In this document: in pieces, positions 26,454 to 37,886 of the stretch
Layout of the letters: the number at the start of each line of letters is the position of its first letter
How positions within the stretch are numbered: position 1 is the stretch's first letter
Assembly (NCBI GenBank): GCA_025463135.1
Contig: JAOAPY010000025.1
Location: 62,001-126,000 of the forward strand
DNA: 64,000 nucleotides
From: Acidobacteriota bacterium
Lineage (GTDB): Bacteria; Acidobacteriota; Blastocatellia; Pyrinomonadales; Pyrinomonadaceae
Direction of reading: 5' to 3'
The notes under the pieces: model-generated
What the model saw: the letters and a program-made list of their open reading frames with translations, nothing else
Databases searched by the model: none
Told to the model about the DNA's origin: nothing
Translations under genes and position numbers: made by a program

Positions 26454-26885
26454 ATGAGTGAATCCTGGAAGTACACGATTGAAGAGCGCGTGCGCTGGGG
26501 CGATGTCGATGCCGCGCGCATCATCTTCTATGGGGCTTACATTCGCTTCTTTGAAATCGCGGAGACGGAATTATTTCGCGCGGTGGGATTGTCCTACGGT
26601 GTGATGTTTGATGAGCTTGATATCTGGCTGCCGCGTGTGCACCTGGAATGCGATTTTCGTCGCGTGGCTCAACTGGATGACCTTTTGGAACTATCCGTTT
26701 ATGTCGGCCCGATCGGCAATACGTCTATGCGCATTAACTTTGAAGTGCGCAAGAAATTCCAACCAGAGATTGTTGCCGACGCCCACTTCGTTTTGGCGGC
26801 GGTTAGTCGCGAAGACTTCAAAACAGTTCCGATTCCAGATGATCTTCGTCGGCGACTGAAACCTTACACGATGCCGGTAGTCTGA
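26454..26885 (+). CDS. acyl-CoA thioesterase, hotdog fold (YbgC/4HBT-like)
   Basis: 143 residues, the usual single-hotdog size. The N-terminal VRWGDVDAARIIFYGAYIRFFE carries the conserved Asp and Tyr positions of the 4-hydroxybenzoyl-CoA thioesterase family, followed by a long helix and strands (VHLECDFRRVAQLDDLLELSV). It probably hydrolyses acyl-CoA or acyl-ACP thioesters in the cytoplasm. Which acyl chain cannot be told. The spacing to its neighbours does not prove an operon. Confidence 0.85.
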   Translation: MSESWKYTIEERVRWGDVDAARIIFYGAYIRFFEIAETELFRAVGLSYGVMFDELDIWLPRVHLECDFRRVAQLDDLLELSVYVGPIGNTSMRINFEVRKKFQPEIVADAHFVLAAVSREDFKTVPIPDDLRRRLKPYTMPVV

Positions 26886-26969
26886 AGTACAACAGGCTGC
26901 CAGCCGGTTGACTGCTCCTTAAAGGCATTTTGCCGTGGAACATCTGCAGGCGCTGCCAGCCTGCAGTAC
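26886..26969. repeat. paired palindromic repeat upstream of pdxH
   Basis: GTACAACAGGCTGCCAGC (from 26886) faces the hairpin CTGCAGGC-GCTGCCA-GCCTGCAG followed by TAC (26944-26969). It occupies what would be an N-terminal extension of pdxH, which argues for the downstream ATG. Confidence 0.7.
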
Positions 26970-26991
26970 ACAAAAGCCCGCAATACAAACT

Positions 26992-27624
26992 ATGAGCGAG
27001 CAGGAACCGCGTGCTGCGGACGAAACCTTAGACGAAGAGACCGCTGATCCCAACCCCATCAGTCTGTTCACGCGTTGGTTCGAGGACGCGAAAGCGGCGG
27101 GCATTCCCATGCCTGAAGCATTGACGCTGGCCACCGCAACTCCCGATGGCCGACCGTCGGCACGCATGGTGCTCTTAAAACAAGCCGATGCCGCTGGCTT
27201 TGTCTTTTACACAAACTATCAAAGTCGGAAAGCACGCGAACTCGAAGCGAATCCCTTCGCGGCGTTAGTCTTCTATTGGCAGAAGTTGGATTACCAGGTG
27301 CGAGTCGAAGGCCCGGTCGAACGCACCTCGGCCGCCGAGTCGGACGAATATTTCGCCACGCGACCACGCGATAGCCAGCTGGGCGCTCACGCTTCGCCGC
27401 AAAGTGAAGTGGTAACCGGCCGAGAGTTTCTTGAAAATCGCTTCGCTGACTTGGAAAAGAGTTATCGCGATCGAACCGTAGAACGCCCGGCCCACTGGGG
27501 TGGCTATCGACTGAAGCCCGAACGAATTGAATTCTGGAAATCCAGACCCGGCCGCCTGCACGATCGCCTCCTTTACAAGCGGCAATCCGACGGCGCCTGG
27601 CAGCTTACTCGCCTCGCGCCCTGA
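26992..27624 (+). CDS. pdxH: pyridoxamine 5'-phosphate oxidase
   Basis: Oxidises pyridoxine or pyridoxamine 5'-phosphate to pyridoxal 5'-phosphate using FMN. 210 residues, the normal size. Conserved blocks: TATPDGRPSARMVLLK (FMN site), FYTNYQSRKARELEANP, FATRPRDSQLGAHASPQS, and the C-terminal signature GGYRLKPERIEFWKSRPGRLHDR. A GTG at 26935 would extend the protein through the palindromic repeat; the ATG at 26992 is preferred. It is the only vitamin B6 gene in the window. Confidence 0.95.
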   Translation: MSEQEPRAADETLDEETADPNPISLFTRWFEDAKAAGIPMPEALTLATATPDGRPSARMVLLKQADAAGFVFYTNYQSRKARELEANPFAALVFYWQKLDYQVRVEGPVERTSAAESDEYFATRPRDSQLGAHASPQSEVVTGREFLENRFADLEKSYRDRTVERPAHWGGYRLKPERIEFWKSRPGRLHDRLLYKRQSDGAWQLTRLAP

Positions 27625-27640
27625 GCCTGGGTGATGAGAT

Positions 27641-27723
27641 AACAGGCGTTCAGAGTACCGACTTCAGTCGGGTTCTTGTGACCGCCTAAAGCCCGACTGA
27701 AGTCGGTACTCTAAACACCTGTT
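27641..27723. terminator. 32-bp inverted repeat between convergent genes, likely bidirectional terminator
   Basis: 27641-27672 and 27692-27723 pair over 32 bp with two mismatches around a 19-nt loop. Each arm itself contains CCGACTTCAGTCGG. It lies 16 bp after each of the two convergent stops. It may be a mobile paired palindrome co-opted as terminator. Confidence 0.7.
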
Positions 27724-27738
27724 GACTTTAAGCCCAAT

Positions 27739-28944
27739 TCATAACGGGCGCAGGGCGCTGCGCGCGAGTTTTCGTTTTAGACCAACGTAGCCCTGATGTC
27801 CGGCAACCAGATCGCCGAGCACGCGCTTGATGCCGCGATGGCCCCACGCAAATTCAATCATTCGTTCTGTAAACGGCGCCCCCCAAAAGTTGCCGTAGAA
27901 TTTCCGGCGCATCTCTGAAGCGCGCTGCAACTCGCGTCCGAAATCCTGTCGCCAGTTCTGCTCGTAACTGGCCGGCGAGCCCGCTAAGTAACTTTCAGCG
28001 AACAACTCCGCTGAACGCAGCGCGTAATAGATCCCTTCGCCCGTAACTGGATCGGCAAAACCCGCCGCATCGCCGAGCAATGCCCAGCCAGCGCCACACG
28101 CGCGACGAGTGTCCCATGTCTTCGGTAACAAGCCTGGTATGCGCGCGGCATAACGTTCGGCAGTCGCTTTCAGAAATTCGCGCAGCCGCACATCGCGCTC
28201 CCGATCAATTTTTCGACTGGTCCAAAGTTTGGCTTTGCTGTCTTCACGCTTGCGGTAATACCCCAACATGAAATCCCAGAGCAGGTCGTCAAGTGGCTGA
28301 TGCTCGAACGCGTCCTGAGAAGTCGCGATGCCGAATGAGATGTGGTCCACCCGCGGAAAGGCCCATGCATAGCCGACCCAATCAGGAAGAAAAGCAACTA
28401 CGGTTGGCGCCTCGTCGTTGGTGGGTAAGGGAGCGCGATAACCGAAAGCGACTTCCATCTCGGCCGCGGGTAATGGACCAGCGAGCATTTTGGCGATGGC
28501 GCTATTGGCGCCGTCAGCAGCCACCAGGAATTTGCCGCGCCACTCTTTGCCGTTGGCTCCCTTCAATAGCCAGCCGCTCTCGGTCTTCACGGTCCGGGAT
28601 CCGGAGATTTTTTCTTTGAGAACCTGAGCGCCGGCAGCAACGGCACGCCGGCGCAGATGAGCATCGAAAGCGCGGCGCGAGTAAATCGCGAACGGTTCGT
28701 CGAGTTTCAGTTGAATGCAACGACCTGAGGGTGCATACATCTCGAGTTCGTTGACCGAGCGACCCACGGCATCGAGCAGATGAGGCCAGGCCTTCAGCGC
28801 TTTGGCAGTGACACCGCCGCCACAGGCTTTGGGATCGCCTTCGGGCCGGCCATCGAACAAGGCCACGTGCACGCCGGTTTGCGCCAGCCTTTCCGCTGCG
28901 AATGATCCGGCGGGGCCGGCACCGACAATTAAGACTTCGAACAT
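27739..28944 (-). CDS. FAD-dependent oxidoreductase, geranylgeranyl-reductase family
   Basis: 401 residues from the ATG at 28944, which starts directly at the FAD-binding motif FEVLIVGAGPAGSFAAERL; an upstream start would add an unlike extension. Further family blocks are KACGGGVTAKAL, the LVAADGANSAIAKML region, and the second FAD motif LLGDAAGFADPVTGEGIYYALRSA. These flavoproteins reduce isoprenoid double bonds in lipids or act in related redox steps. No prenyl-transfer gene is adjacent. It is convergent with pdxH. A related flavoprotein lies at 56692-57888. Confidence 0.87.
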   Translation of the reverse strand: MFEVLIVGAGPAGSFAAERLAQTGVHVALFDGRPEGDPKACGGGVTAKALKAWPHLLDAVGRSVNELEMYAPSGRCIQLKLDEPFAIYSRRAFDAHLRRRAVAAGAQVLKEKISGSRTVKTESGWLLKGANGKEWRGKFLVAADGANSAIAKMLAGPLPAAEMEVAFGYRAPLPTNDEAPTVVAFLPDWVGYAWAFPRVDHISFGIATSQDAFEHQPLDDLLWDFMLGYYRKREDSKAKLWTSRKIDRERDVRLREFLKATAERYAARIPGLLPKTWDTRRACGAGWALLGDAAGFADPVTGEGIYYALRSAELFAESYLAGSPASYEQNWRQDFGRELQRASEMRRKFYGNFWGAPFTERMIEFAWGHRGIKRVLGDLVAGHQGYVGLKRKLARSALRPL

Positions 28945-29361
28945 TGCCCAGCATGATACGGGATGATTTCCAGCGGCAGCAATCAGGCGAGTGAACGGGC
29001 GTTCTTTATCTTTCACGCCCGTTTCAACTACATCAATATACTTAGGAAATAAAATGGATCTGTTGAGCTGTTTTTGTAACGCCGACGGAATGTGCCGCGG
29101 GACTGAGTCGTGTGAGTCAATCGTCTGACCGCGAAGGCCTCATAATTGAAAAATCTGGCCCGCATTTCCTTTTTGCGCTACCATCCAGTTCACCTTCCGA
29201 TTTGTGGTCCCTCCGAGGGAAAATGGCGCCGGCGCGGCGGCCGACAATCTGCTTCCCAGAGAACGGTCAATCGTCCGTGCGTCGACTGCGGAGAATATCT
29301 GGACGCCACTCCACGAGTCCTTCGGAACTTCGGAAGAATCTCGAAGAAATCGGAAAGCGCG
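28945..29361. other. intergenic region between divergent genes
   Basis: 417 bp. It must carry the promoters of the flavoprotein gene and of the winged-helix fusion gene. I see no repeat and no convincing promoter boxes. An open frame extends upstream of 29362 but its residues look random, so I treat it as non-coding. Confidence 0.45.
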
Positions 29362-31194
29362 ATGCCCAAGCAAACTGCCGAGTCTTACGCGTTCGGTCCC
29401 TTCCGGCTGGACAAAGTCGAACACTTCCTGCTGCGCGACGATGAAGTCGTGCCGCTGGCGCCGAAGCTTTTCGAGATCCTGGTCATGCTCGTCGAGAACA
29501 ACGGTCATCTGCTGACTAAAGAAGCGCTGATGACGGCCGTCTGGCCCGATAGTCATGTCGAAGAGGGCAACCTCTCGCGCAACATCTCGACGCTCCGAAA
29601 GCTTTTGAGCGACGGCTCATTGGAATCAAAGTACATAGAAACTGTGCCGAAGCGCGGGTATCGTTTCGTTGCTGACGTGACAGAGAGCATCGCAGACAAT
29701 GCTGATTCAAAATTGCGCGAGCGGATCCGCGCTCACGTGGTGATTGAAGAAACCAGTGACGATGAGATGTTGCCGGAAGCAAAGCCCGTCGCCCAACAAG
29801 CCGCCGGTACAAACGTCACCGAACCATCGCGTGAAGGCGAGCGAGTACCAGAACGTCCGCCGGAGACCATGTATGCGAGAAGCGGCGATGTAAACATAGC
29901 GTATCAAGTCGTGGGCAATGCTCCGCTCGATCTGGTATTTGTCATGGGGTGGGTTTCACATCTCGAATATTTTTGGCGGGAGCCTTCGTTCGCCCGCTTC
30001 CTCTTGCGTCTTGCTTCTTTCTCACGGCTAATTCTGTTCGACAAGCGGGGCACTGGACTTTCAGACAGGGTGCCAAATAACGAACTCCCTACACTGGAGC
30101 AGCGCATGGACGACGTGCGCGCGGTCATGGATGCGGTCGGTTCGGAACGCGCTGCCCTCTGCGGAGTTTCTGAAGGCGGTCCGCTGTGCAGTCTTTTTGC
30201 CGCGACCTATCCTGAGAAGACGCTTGCGGTGGTTATGATTGGTACCTATGCGAAACGCATACGCGACGCTGAGTATCCCTGGGCGCCGACCTCTGAACAC
30301 AGGCAACATTTCTTTGACGAGATCCGCGCCAACTGGGGAGGTCCCGTTGGTCTCGAGGACCGCGCGCCCAGTATGGCCGACGATGCAGAGTTTCGAGATT
30401 GGTGGGCGACCTATCTGCGCATGGGCGCCAGTCCCGGCGCGGCTTTGGTGCTGACGCAGATGAACGCGGAAATAGATGTCCGATCCGTGCTGCCAACGAT
30501 TCGTGTACCCACGCTCGTGATCCACCGCACGGATGATCAATGCTTGAAAGTTGAAGAAGGGCGTTTTGTTGCCGACAGAATTCCGGGAGCAAAGTTTGTG
30601 GAACTGCCGGGAAACGATCATCTTCCTTTTGTGGGCGACCAGGATGCGATTCTGGACGAAGTTGAAGAGTTCCTGACCGGGGTGCGCCACGCGCCGGAAC
30701 CGGATACAGTACTGGCGACAGTATTATTTATGCGCATTATCGGCTCAAAGGAATATGCCGAACGATTTGGGGAAAGCCGTTGGCAAGAGCTACTTACAAG
30801 GCTGCGTTCGCACATCGCCAAGGAAATCGAATGGTTCAGAGGACGAGCTATCGACATGATCGGGGATCATCCGCTCGCGATCTTTGACGGTCCGGCGCGC
30901 GCGGTTCGCTGCGCCGGCGCGATCATTGAATATGCCTCGCGCTTAGGCATTAAAATGCGTGCCGGACTGCACACCGGTGAATGTGAATTCGCAGATAGCC
31001 AAGTCGGCGGCGTTGCCGCGGAGATAGGCGCGCAAGTAGCCGGGCAAGCGCTGTCCGGCGAGGTGCTGGTTTCGAGCACGGTCAAAGATTTGGTTGCGGG
31101 TTCGGGCATCAGCTTTGAGGAAAGAGGCACGCATACATTTGCCGGCTTGGCTGGCGAGTGGCACCTGTTCAAGGCCAGGATGAAGGCTGACTAG
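29362..31194 (+). CDS. winged-helix / alpha/beta hydrolase / degenerate cyclase fusion
   Basis: 610 residues from MPKQTAES; GGAAAG lies about 6 nt upstream. Residues 8-107 are an OmpR/CadC-type winged helix (PKLFEILVMLVENNGHLLTKEAL, then SRNISTLRKLL and VPKRGYRFVADV). Residues about 168-440 are an alpha/beta hydrolase with nucleophile Ser270 (GVSEGG), and candidates Asp392 and His420 (GNDHLPF). Residues about 450-610 resemble a class III nucleotide cyclase, close to the pattern of Rv1900c-type hydrolase-cyclases. The first metal Asp is replaced: FMRIIGSK has Arg458 where FTDIVGST is usual, while Asp502 (IGDHPLA) remains. The cyclase is therefore probably inactive. It has no transmembrane segment, so it is a cytoplasmic DNA-binding sensor in inference. 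Confidence 0.85.
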   Translation: MPKQTAESYAFGPFRLDKVEHFLLRDDEVVPLAPKLFEILVMLVENNGHLLTKEALMTAVWPDSHVEEGNLSRNISTLRKLLSDGSLESKYIETVPKRGYRFVADVTESIADNADSKLRERIRAHVVIEETSDDEMLPEAKPVAQQAAGTNVTEPSREGERVPERPPETMYARSGDVNIAYQVVGNAPLDLVFVMGWVSHLEYFWREPSFARFLLRLASFSRLILFDKRGTGLSDRVPNNELPTLEQRMDDVRAVMDAVGSERAALCGVSEGGPLCSLFAATYPEKTLAVVMIGTYAKRIRDAEYPWAPTSEHRQHFFDEIRANWGGPVGLEDRAPSMADDAEFRDWWATYLRMGASPGAALVLTQMNAEIDVRSVLPTIRVPTLVIHRTDDQCLKVEEGRFVADRIPGAKFVELPGNDHLPFVGDQDAILDEVEEFLTGVRHAPEPDTVLATVLFMRIIGSKEYAERFGESRWQELLTRLRSHIAKEIEWFRGRAIDMIGDHPLAIFDGPARAVRCAGAIIEYASRLGIKMRAGLHTGECEFADSQVGGVAAEIGAQVAGQALSGEVLVSSTVKDLVAGSGISFEERGTHTFAGLAGEWHLFKARMKAD

Positions 31195-31230
31195 CTGACA
31201 ACCTATCGGTTGGAAAAGTGAGAGGCCGTG

Positions 31231-32607
31231 ATGGCATCCGTCCCTGCGATTGTTTTTTCCGGCATCGCGCCGCATCCGCCAATCATGGTACCGGAGGTGG
31301 GCCATGAAGCGATCGTGGACGTGCAGTCATCGATCGCGGCGATGGCTGAGTTCACGCTCCGTCTGGTTGCCAGCGGCGCTGAGACGGTTGTGCTGATTTC
31401 ACCTCATGCCCCTTTGGATCCGTCGGCCTTCGTTGCTTACCAGACACGCGATCTCTACGGCGACTTCGCAAATTTTCGCGCGCCCGAAACAACTGTTGAA
31501 GCCCAGCTTGATGAGGAACTGCTGACCACGATTGCCCGAGAAGCAGTGAAGCAGAGTTATCAAGTGGTCAGCCTCCGATCCGATCAATTGGACCACGGCA
31601 CGGCGGTGCCACTCTACTTTCTCCAGCACAACGGTTGGCAGGGCCGGGTCGTGGCATTCGGGTACAGCTTTCTCTCGAATGAAGACCATCTGCGTTTCGG
31701 CGCCTGCATCAGCCGCGCCGCCGCCGAAGTGGGACGACCCATAGCAATCGTGGCCAGTGGCGATCTAAGTCACCGCCTCAAGCCGGATGCACCCGCCGGC
31801 TATCATCCAACGGCACACTTGTTTGACCAGGAAGTAGTCGCGGCATTCAGGGACAATTCTCCCGCGCGCATCATCAACATGGATGAGGGGCTGAGAAGGA
31901 TTGCCGGCGAGTGTGGTTACCGATCGTTGCTGGTCGCCCTGGGAGCGACAAAGGACTTGCCATCGTCTTGCGAAGTCTTGAACTACGAAGCGCCCTTTGG
32001 CGTGGGGTACCTGGTGGCCCAGCTCACAAATCAAAAGAGCACCTCGCGAAATGCGGAACCGCAAACGCGAAGCGCGGGCAACGACGAGGGGCTCGAGTTG
32101 CCTAAACTGGCTCGCGAAACCATCGAGACATTTGTACTAACCGGCTCGCCGCCAAAGACGCTTGGGGAGGCATCAGGCTTGTTGGCAGAGCGAGCGGCGT
32201 GCTTTGTCTCAATCAAGACGAAGGATGGCCGGCTGCGCGGCTGCATTGGCACTATTGAACCAACTCAGGACACACTCCAGGAAGAGGTCATTGCCAACGC
32301 CCTGGGCGCCGCCACGCGCGACCCCAGATTCAAGCCGGTGACGGCAAACGAGCTGCCGCAGCTGCGTTACTCGGTCGACGTTCTGGCAGCGCCTGAGCCG
32401 ACGACGTTTGCCGAACTCGACGCAAAGACTTACGGAGTCATTGTAGAGGACGAAAATGAAGACCGGCGCGGATTGCTTTTACCCGACATTGAAGGAGTTG
32501 ATACAACGAGCAAGCAGGTGGAGATAGCTTCGCGCAAAGCAGGAATCGCCGCCGGAGAACCGATTAGACTCTGGCGCTTTCGCGTGGATCGATATGGTGA
32601 GGAGTAA
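31231..32607 (+). CDS. amrA: AmmeMemoRadiSam system protein A: LigB-like dioxygenase fold fused to AMMECR1
   Basis: 458 residues. The N-terminal half has the class III extradiol dioxygenase/Memo fold: metal-ligand candidates are His15 (APHPP), the SPHAPLDP His, the DHGTAVPL His and SGDLSHRL. The C-terminal half (from about residue 285) is an AMMECR1 domain with the signature LRGCIGT and an ATRDPRFKPV block. The fused form is a known arrangement, in which a separate radical SAM enzyme is expected; none is in the window. The biochemical role of the system is unsettled. ATG 31231 is preferred over the immediately preceding GTG. AGAGG lies upstream. It is convergent with gyrB. Confidence 0.88.
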   Translation: MASVPAIVFSGIAPHPPIMVPEVGHEAIVDVQSSIAAMAEFTLRLVASGAETVVLISPHAPLDPSAFVAYQTRDLYGDFANFRAPETTVEAQLDEELLTTIAREAVKQSYQVVSLRSDQLDHGTAVPLYFLQHNGWQGRVVAFGYSFLSNEDHLRFGACISRAAAEVGRPIAIVASGDLSHRLKPDAPAGYHPTAHLFDQEVVAAFRDNSPARIINMDEGLRRIAGECGYRSLLVALGATKDLPSSCEVLNYEAPFGVGYLVAQLTNQKSTSRNAEPQTRSAGNDEGLELPKLARETIETFVLTGSPPKTLGEASGLLAERAACFVSIKTKDGRLRGCIGTIEPTQDTLQEEVIANALGAATRDPRFKPVTANELPQLRYSVDVLAAPEPTTFAELDAKTYGVIVEDENEDRRGLLLPDIEGVDTTSKQVEIASRKAGIAAGEPIRLWRFRVDRYGEE

Positions 32608-32705
32608 CTCTCAGGCTGAGCAACTTGAGCGCTTAGTTTTTAGGTTCCAACCACAAATGGATGCGGCTCAGCCGCCGGAAAAATCGACGGCCTCCACATA
32701 AAGAC

Positions 32706-35168
<2,463 letters not shown>

Positions 35169-35208
35169 CTAGATCGCTCGTCGTGCCTGCAAACTGTTCC
35201 GTTCAGTG

Positions 35209-36345
35209 TCAGGGTTTTTCCACCGCGCTAATTACCTTCGGCTCAGCGGTTCCGACGACCACTCCCTCTTCGATCTCAAAAACATTTGCCTGGGAAAAAA
35301 ATCTGCCGACGTGGCTGCTTTTTGCGGTCGTGATAAATGTTTGTGTGCGTCCTTCAAGATATTCCAAGAGTTTCCCTATCCGTTTTTCGTCGAGTTCTGC
35401 ATCCACATCGTCGATGAGGAAAAGTGGATAATCATTATGCCAGGAATTATACAGGGAAATCGCCGCTAAGTCTAATAGTAACAATGCGCTACGCTGCTGG
35501 CCCGCGCTTCCGTAAATCCTCATTTCGTGGCCGTCAAAAAGGATTGCGAGGTCGTCCCGATGTGGACCAATCAGGGAGTGGCCCGCTGCCAGCTCGGCGG
35601 GCAGACGCAGCCGCAGTCGTTCTGCGATTAGCCCCTGATAGTCATCCAAATCGCCTTTGCCCTCGAGTGACGAAACATAATTGAGCGTTACTTCTTCGCG
35701 TCCAAAAACGCGGCGTTCCAGCACCTGGTTGAGCCTCTCTACATAATCGCATCGCCCGCGATGAACCTGGGCCGCCAGACCGATGAGCTGTTGGTTCCAG
35801 GGAGCGACTAAGTTCTCTGTTTCAAACAGGCTAATCTCTCGCTCTGCTGAATTGCGAAGGATGTGGTTCTTTTGCTTGATTACGCGGTTGTAATCCATCA
35901 ACGTCTGAACATAAGCAGGTTGCAGAGAGGCTACGCCGCGATCGAGAAATCGGCGGCGCGCATCCGGCATACCGCGCACGATATCCAACTCGTCGGCGGT
36001 TAGGGCGACGATATGAATCTGTGAGAGATAGCCGGTGAGTGGTTCGCGTTTTCCATTGAGGGAAATTGATTTGGTGTTGCCTTGTAGTGCTATCTGTAAG
36101 TCTCGGTGAATGTCAGCGCCGTGCGCCACCCGTCCGCGGACGACTGCCAACTGTTCGCCGAATTTTATCGACTCTTGTAGGTGTTGAGTGCGGAAGGATT
36201 TCGCTCGGGCCAGGGTGTGGATCGCTTCGAGCCAGTTGGTTTTCCCCTGACCGTTGCTCCCGTGGATGATGTTGAATCCCGGTCCCCAGAAAATCTTGCC
36301 ACTTAGATTTCTGAAGTTACTTGCCTCAATCCACTCAAGAAGCAT
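35209..36345 (-). CDS. recF: DNA replication and repair protein RecF
   Basis: 378 residues. An SMC-like ATPase that helps load RecA at gaps. Walker A is GSNGQGKTN (residues about 30-38), the N-terminus is the typical LLEWIEASNFRNL, and near the C-terminus are the signature SAGQQRSALLLLDLA and Walker B PLFLIDDVDAELD. Placed between dnaN and gyrB, as is common near oriC. The ribosome binding site is weak. Confidence 0.96.
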   Translation of the reverse strand: MLLEWIEASNFRNLSGKIFWGPGFNIIHGSNGQGKTNWLEAIHTLARAKSFRTQHLQESIKFGEQLAVVRGRVAHGADIHRDLQIALQGNTKSISLNGKREPLTGYLSQIHIVALTADELDIVRGMPDARRRFLDRGVASLQPAYVQTLMDYNRVIKQKNHILRNSAEREISLFETENLVAPWNQQLIGLAAQVHRGRCDYVERLNQVLERRVFGREEVTLNYVSSLEGKGDLDDYQGLIAERLRLRLPAELAAGHSLIGPHRDDLAILFDGHEMRIYGSAGQQRSALLLLDLAAISLYNSWHNDYPLFLIDDVDAELDEKRIGKLLEYLEGRTQTFITTAKSSHVGRFFSQANVFEIEEGVVVGTAEPKVISAVEKP

Positions 36346-36442
36346 GGAAGGATTCTAACACAGCGCTCAAGGACGCAACTTAACAGCACCGTCAGTGTAG
36401 TGTGCGCGCTGGTTGGCGCTTTCTTGTGCACTCGGAACTAAA

Positions 36443-37558
36443 TCACAAGCGCATCGGCATGACGATGTACTTGTACTCGTAGTCGCCGTCGTCAACGGGA
36501 CGGAGTTGTGCTTGTGAGTTTCCGTCCTTGAATTCAAAGGCTACCTTGCCATCGCTGTTGACGTTCATAAAATCCTGCAGGTATTGCGCGTTGAATCCGA
36601 TGTCGACGTCTTCGCCGGTGTACTCGGCCTGAACAGTCTCGCTGGCTTCGCCCTCTTCGGCATTCTGAGCGCTGATAACGAGTTGATTTGCCTCGAGGTG
36701 AAACCTGATTGCGTGGGACCTTTCGTCAGACATTAAGGCGACTCGGCGGACGGCCTGATTTAGAAGCGCACAGTCAAACTCAACCGACTTGTCAATATTC
36801 TTGGGAATTACCATTTCGTAATTGGGGAACTGTCCGGTCAGCATTCTCGATATCAACAACCTGGGTCCTACCTCGCAATAGATATGATTTTCATCCATAC
36901 CCAGACTGAGATCACCTTCGAAGCCGGCTGTAAGTTTCGTCAATTCCGCTAGAGTCTTTCGGGGGATCAGAGCATCCATCGATTCCTTCGTTTCATTCTT
37001 TACAACATTCGCTTTTGCAACGTAAGCCAGACGGTGACCGTCAGTGGTTACCATTTTCGCCCCGGATTCATCGAGAATGAATTTTGCGCCGGAAAGCGTG
37101 TAGCGCGACTCTTCCTGCGTAATCGCGAAAATAGTGCGATCGATGAAAGACTTCAAAACGTCGGCCGCAATTTTTGTGGGGGCGGATTTGAATGAGGGCA
37201 CTTCGGGAAAAGCGTCGCGCGCCACACCCACCAGTTTGAATCGAGTGCGTCCGGACTTTACCGTAACCCAATCGTTGTCCTCTTTTGTAAAACTGACTGG
37301 CCCATCCGGCAACAACCTGGCGATTTCAAATAGCTTGCGGGCTTGCACGCACATGGCTCCAGGCGTGGCTATTTCTTCCGCATCCATGTCACAACGAATA
37401 GTAACTTCAAGGTCGGTACCCGTAACTCGAATAGTTGTTTCGCCAACGGATTCGATAAGAATATTCGAGAGCACTGGAATGGTATTCTTTCTTTCCACCA
37501 CACCCTGAACAAAGCCAAGCTCTTTTTGCAAAATTTGTTTATTAACGACGAACTGCAT
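36443..37558 (-). CDS. dnaN: DNA polymerase III beta sliding clamp
   Basis: 371 residues, the normal clamp size. The ATG at 37558 (MQFVVNKQIL) is chosen because AAGGAG lies 7 nt upstream; a GTG 15 bases earlier would put this site inside the gene. Three clamp repeats are readable, with PVLSNILIES, GTDLEVTIRCDM and TDGHRLAYV in the expected places, and the C-terminal YKYIVMPMRL end matches the family. Order dnaA-dnaN-recF-gyrB on one strand. Confidence 0.97.
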   Translation of the reverse strand: MQFVVNKQILQKELGFVQGVVERKNTIPVLSNILIESVGETTIRVTGTDLEVTIRCDMDAEEIATPGAMCVQARKLFEIARLLPDGPVSFTKEDNDWVTVKSGRTRFKLVGVARDAFPEVPSFKSAPTKIAADVLKSFIDRTIFAITQEESRYTLSGAKFILDESGAKMVTTDGHRLAYVAKANVVKNETKESMDALIPRKTLAELTKLTAGFEGDLSLGMDENHIYCEVGPRLLISRMLTGQFPNYEMVIPKNIDKSVEFDCALLNQAVRRVALMSDERSHAIRFHLEANQLVISAQNAEEGEASETVQAEYTGEDVDIGFNAQYLQDFMNVNSDGKVAFEFKDGNSQAQLRPVDDGDYEYKYIVMPMRL

Positions 37559-37659
37559 CGATTTCTCCTTCACTCACTGTTGATAAAATTCGCAGCTTTC
37601 TAATATCACTGATTAGAAAACTAATCTATCTCTTTCCAGTAGTAGCAGTAGTGTGCTGT

Positions 37660-37825
37660 TGATTTGTGGAAAACTCGCTAACTTCTTGAAAGCACAGTCT
37701 CGATCCTTCCACAAGGAGGAAACTAATAATCGTTTTTAGCCCCGGTCGCAACTGTTGATTTCTTTTGCTTGGGACGAGTGTATTCAAATCCACAGGTGCG
37801 CAAGCGAAACTGTTTGTGGAAAAGT
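37660..37825. other. DnaA-box-like cluster between dnaA and dnaN
   Basis: Box-like 9-mers: TGTGGAAAA at 37665-37673 and 37815-37823, CCTTCCACA at 37705-37713 and AAATCCACA at 37786-37794. They match the TTWTCCACA consensus with one or two differences. One of two origin candidates. Confidence 0.6.
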
Positions 37826-37886
37826 GGAAAAAGGCGATCATCGTAACAGATATGGCGTAAGCCAAAATCTGGTTTCCTTGAAGGGG

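Noticed and set aside
26935-26991. Longer pdxH from GTG
   Set aside because: The extension is encoded by a palindromic repeat and is not like PdxH.
29146-29361. N-terminal extension of the winged-helix fusion protein
   Set aside because: The added 72 residues look random, while the winged helix begins right after the ATG at 29362.
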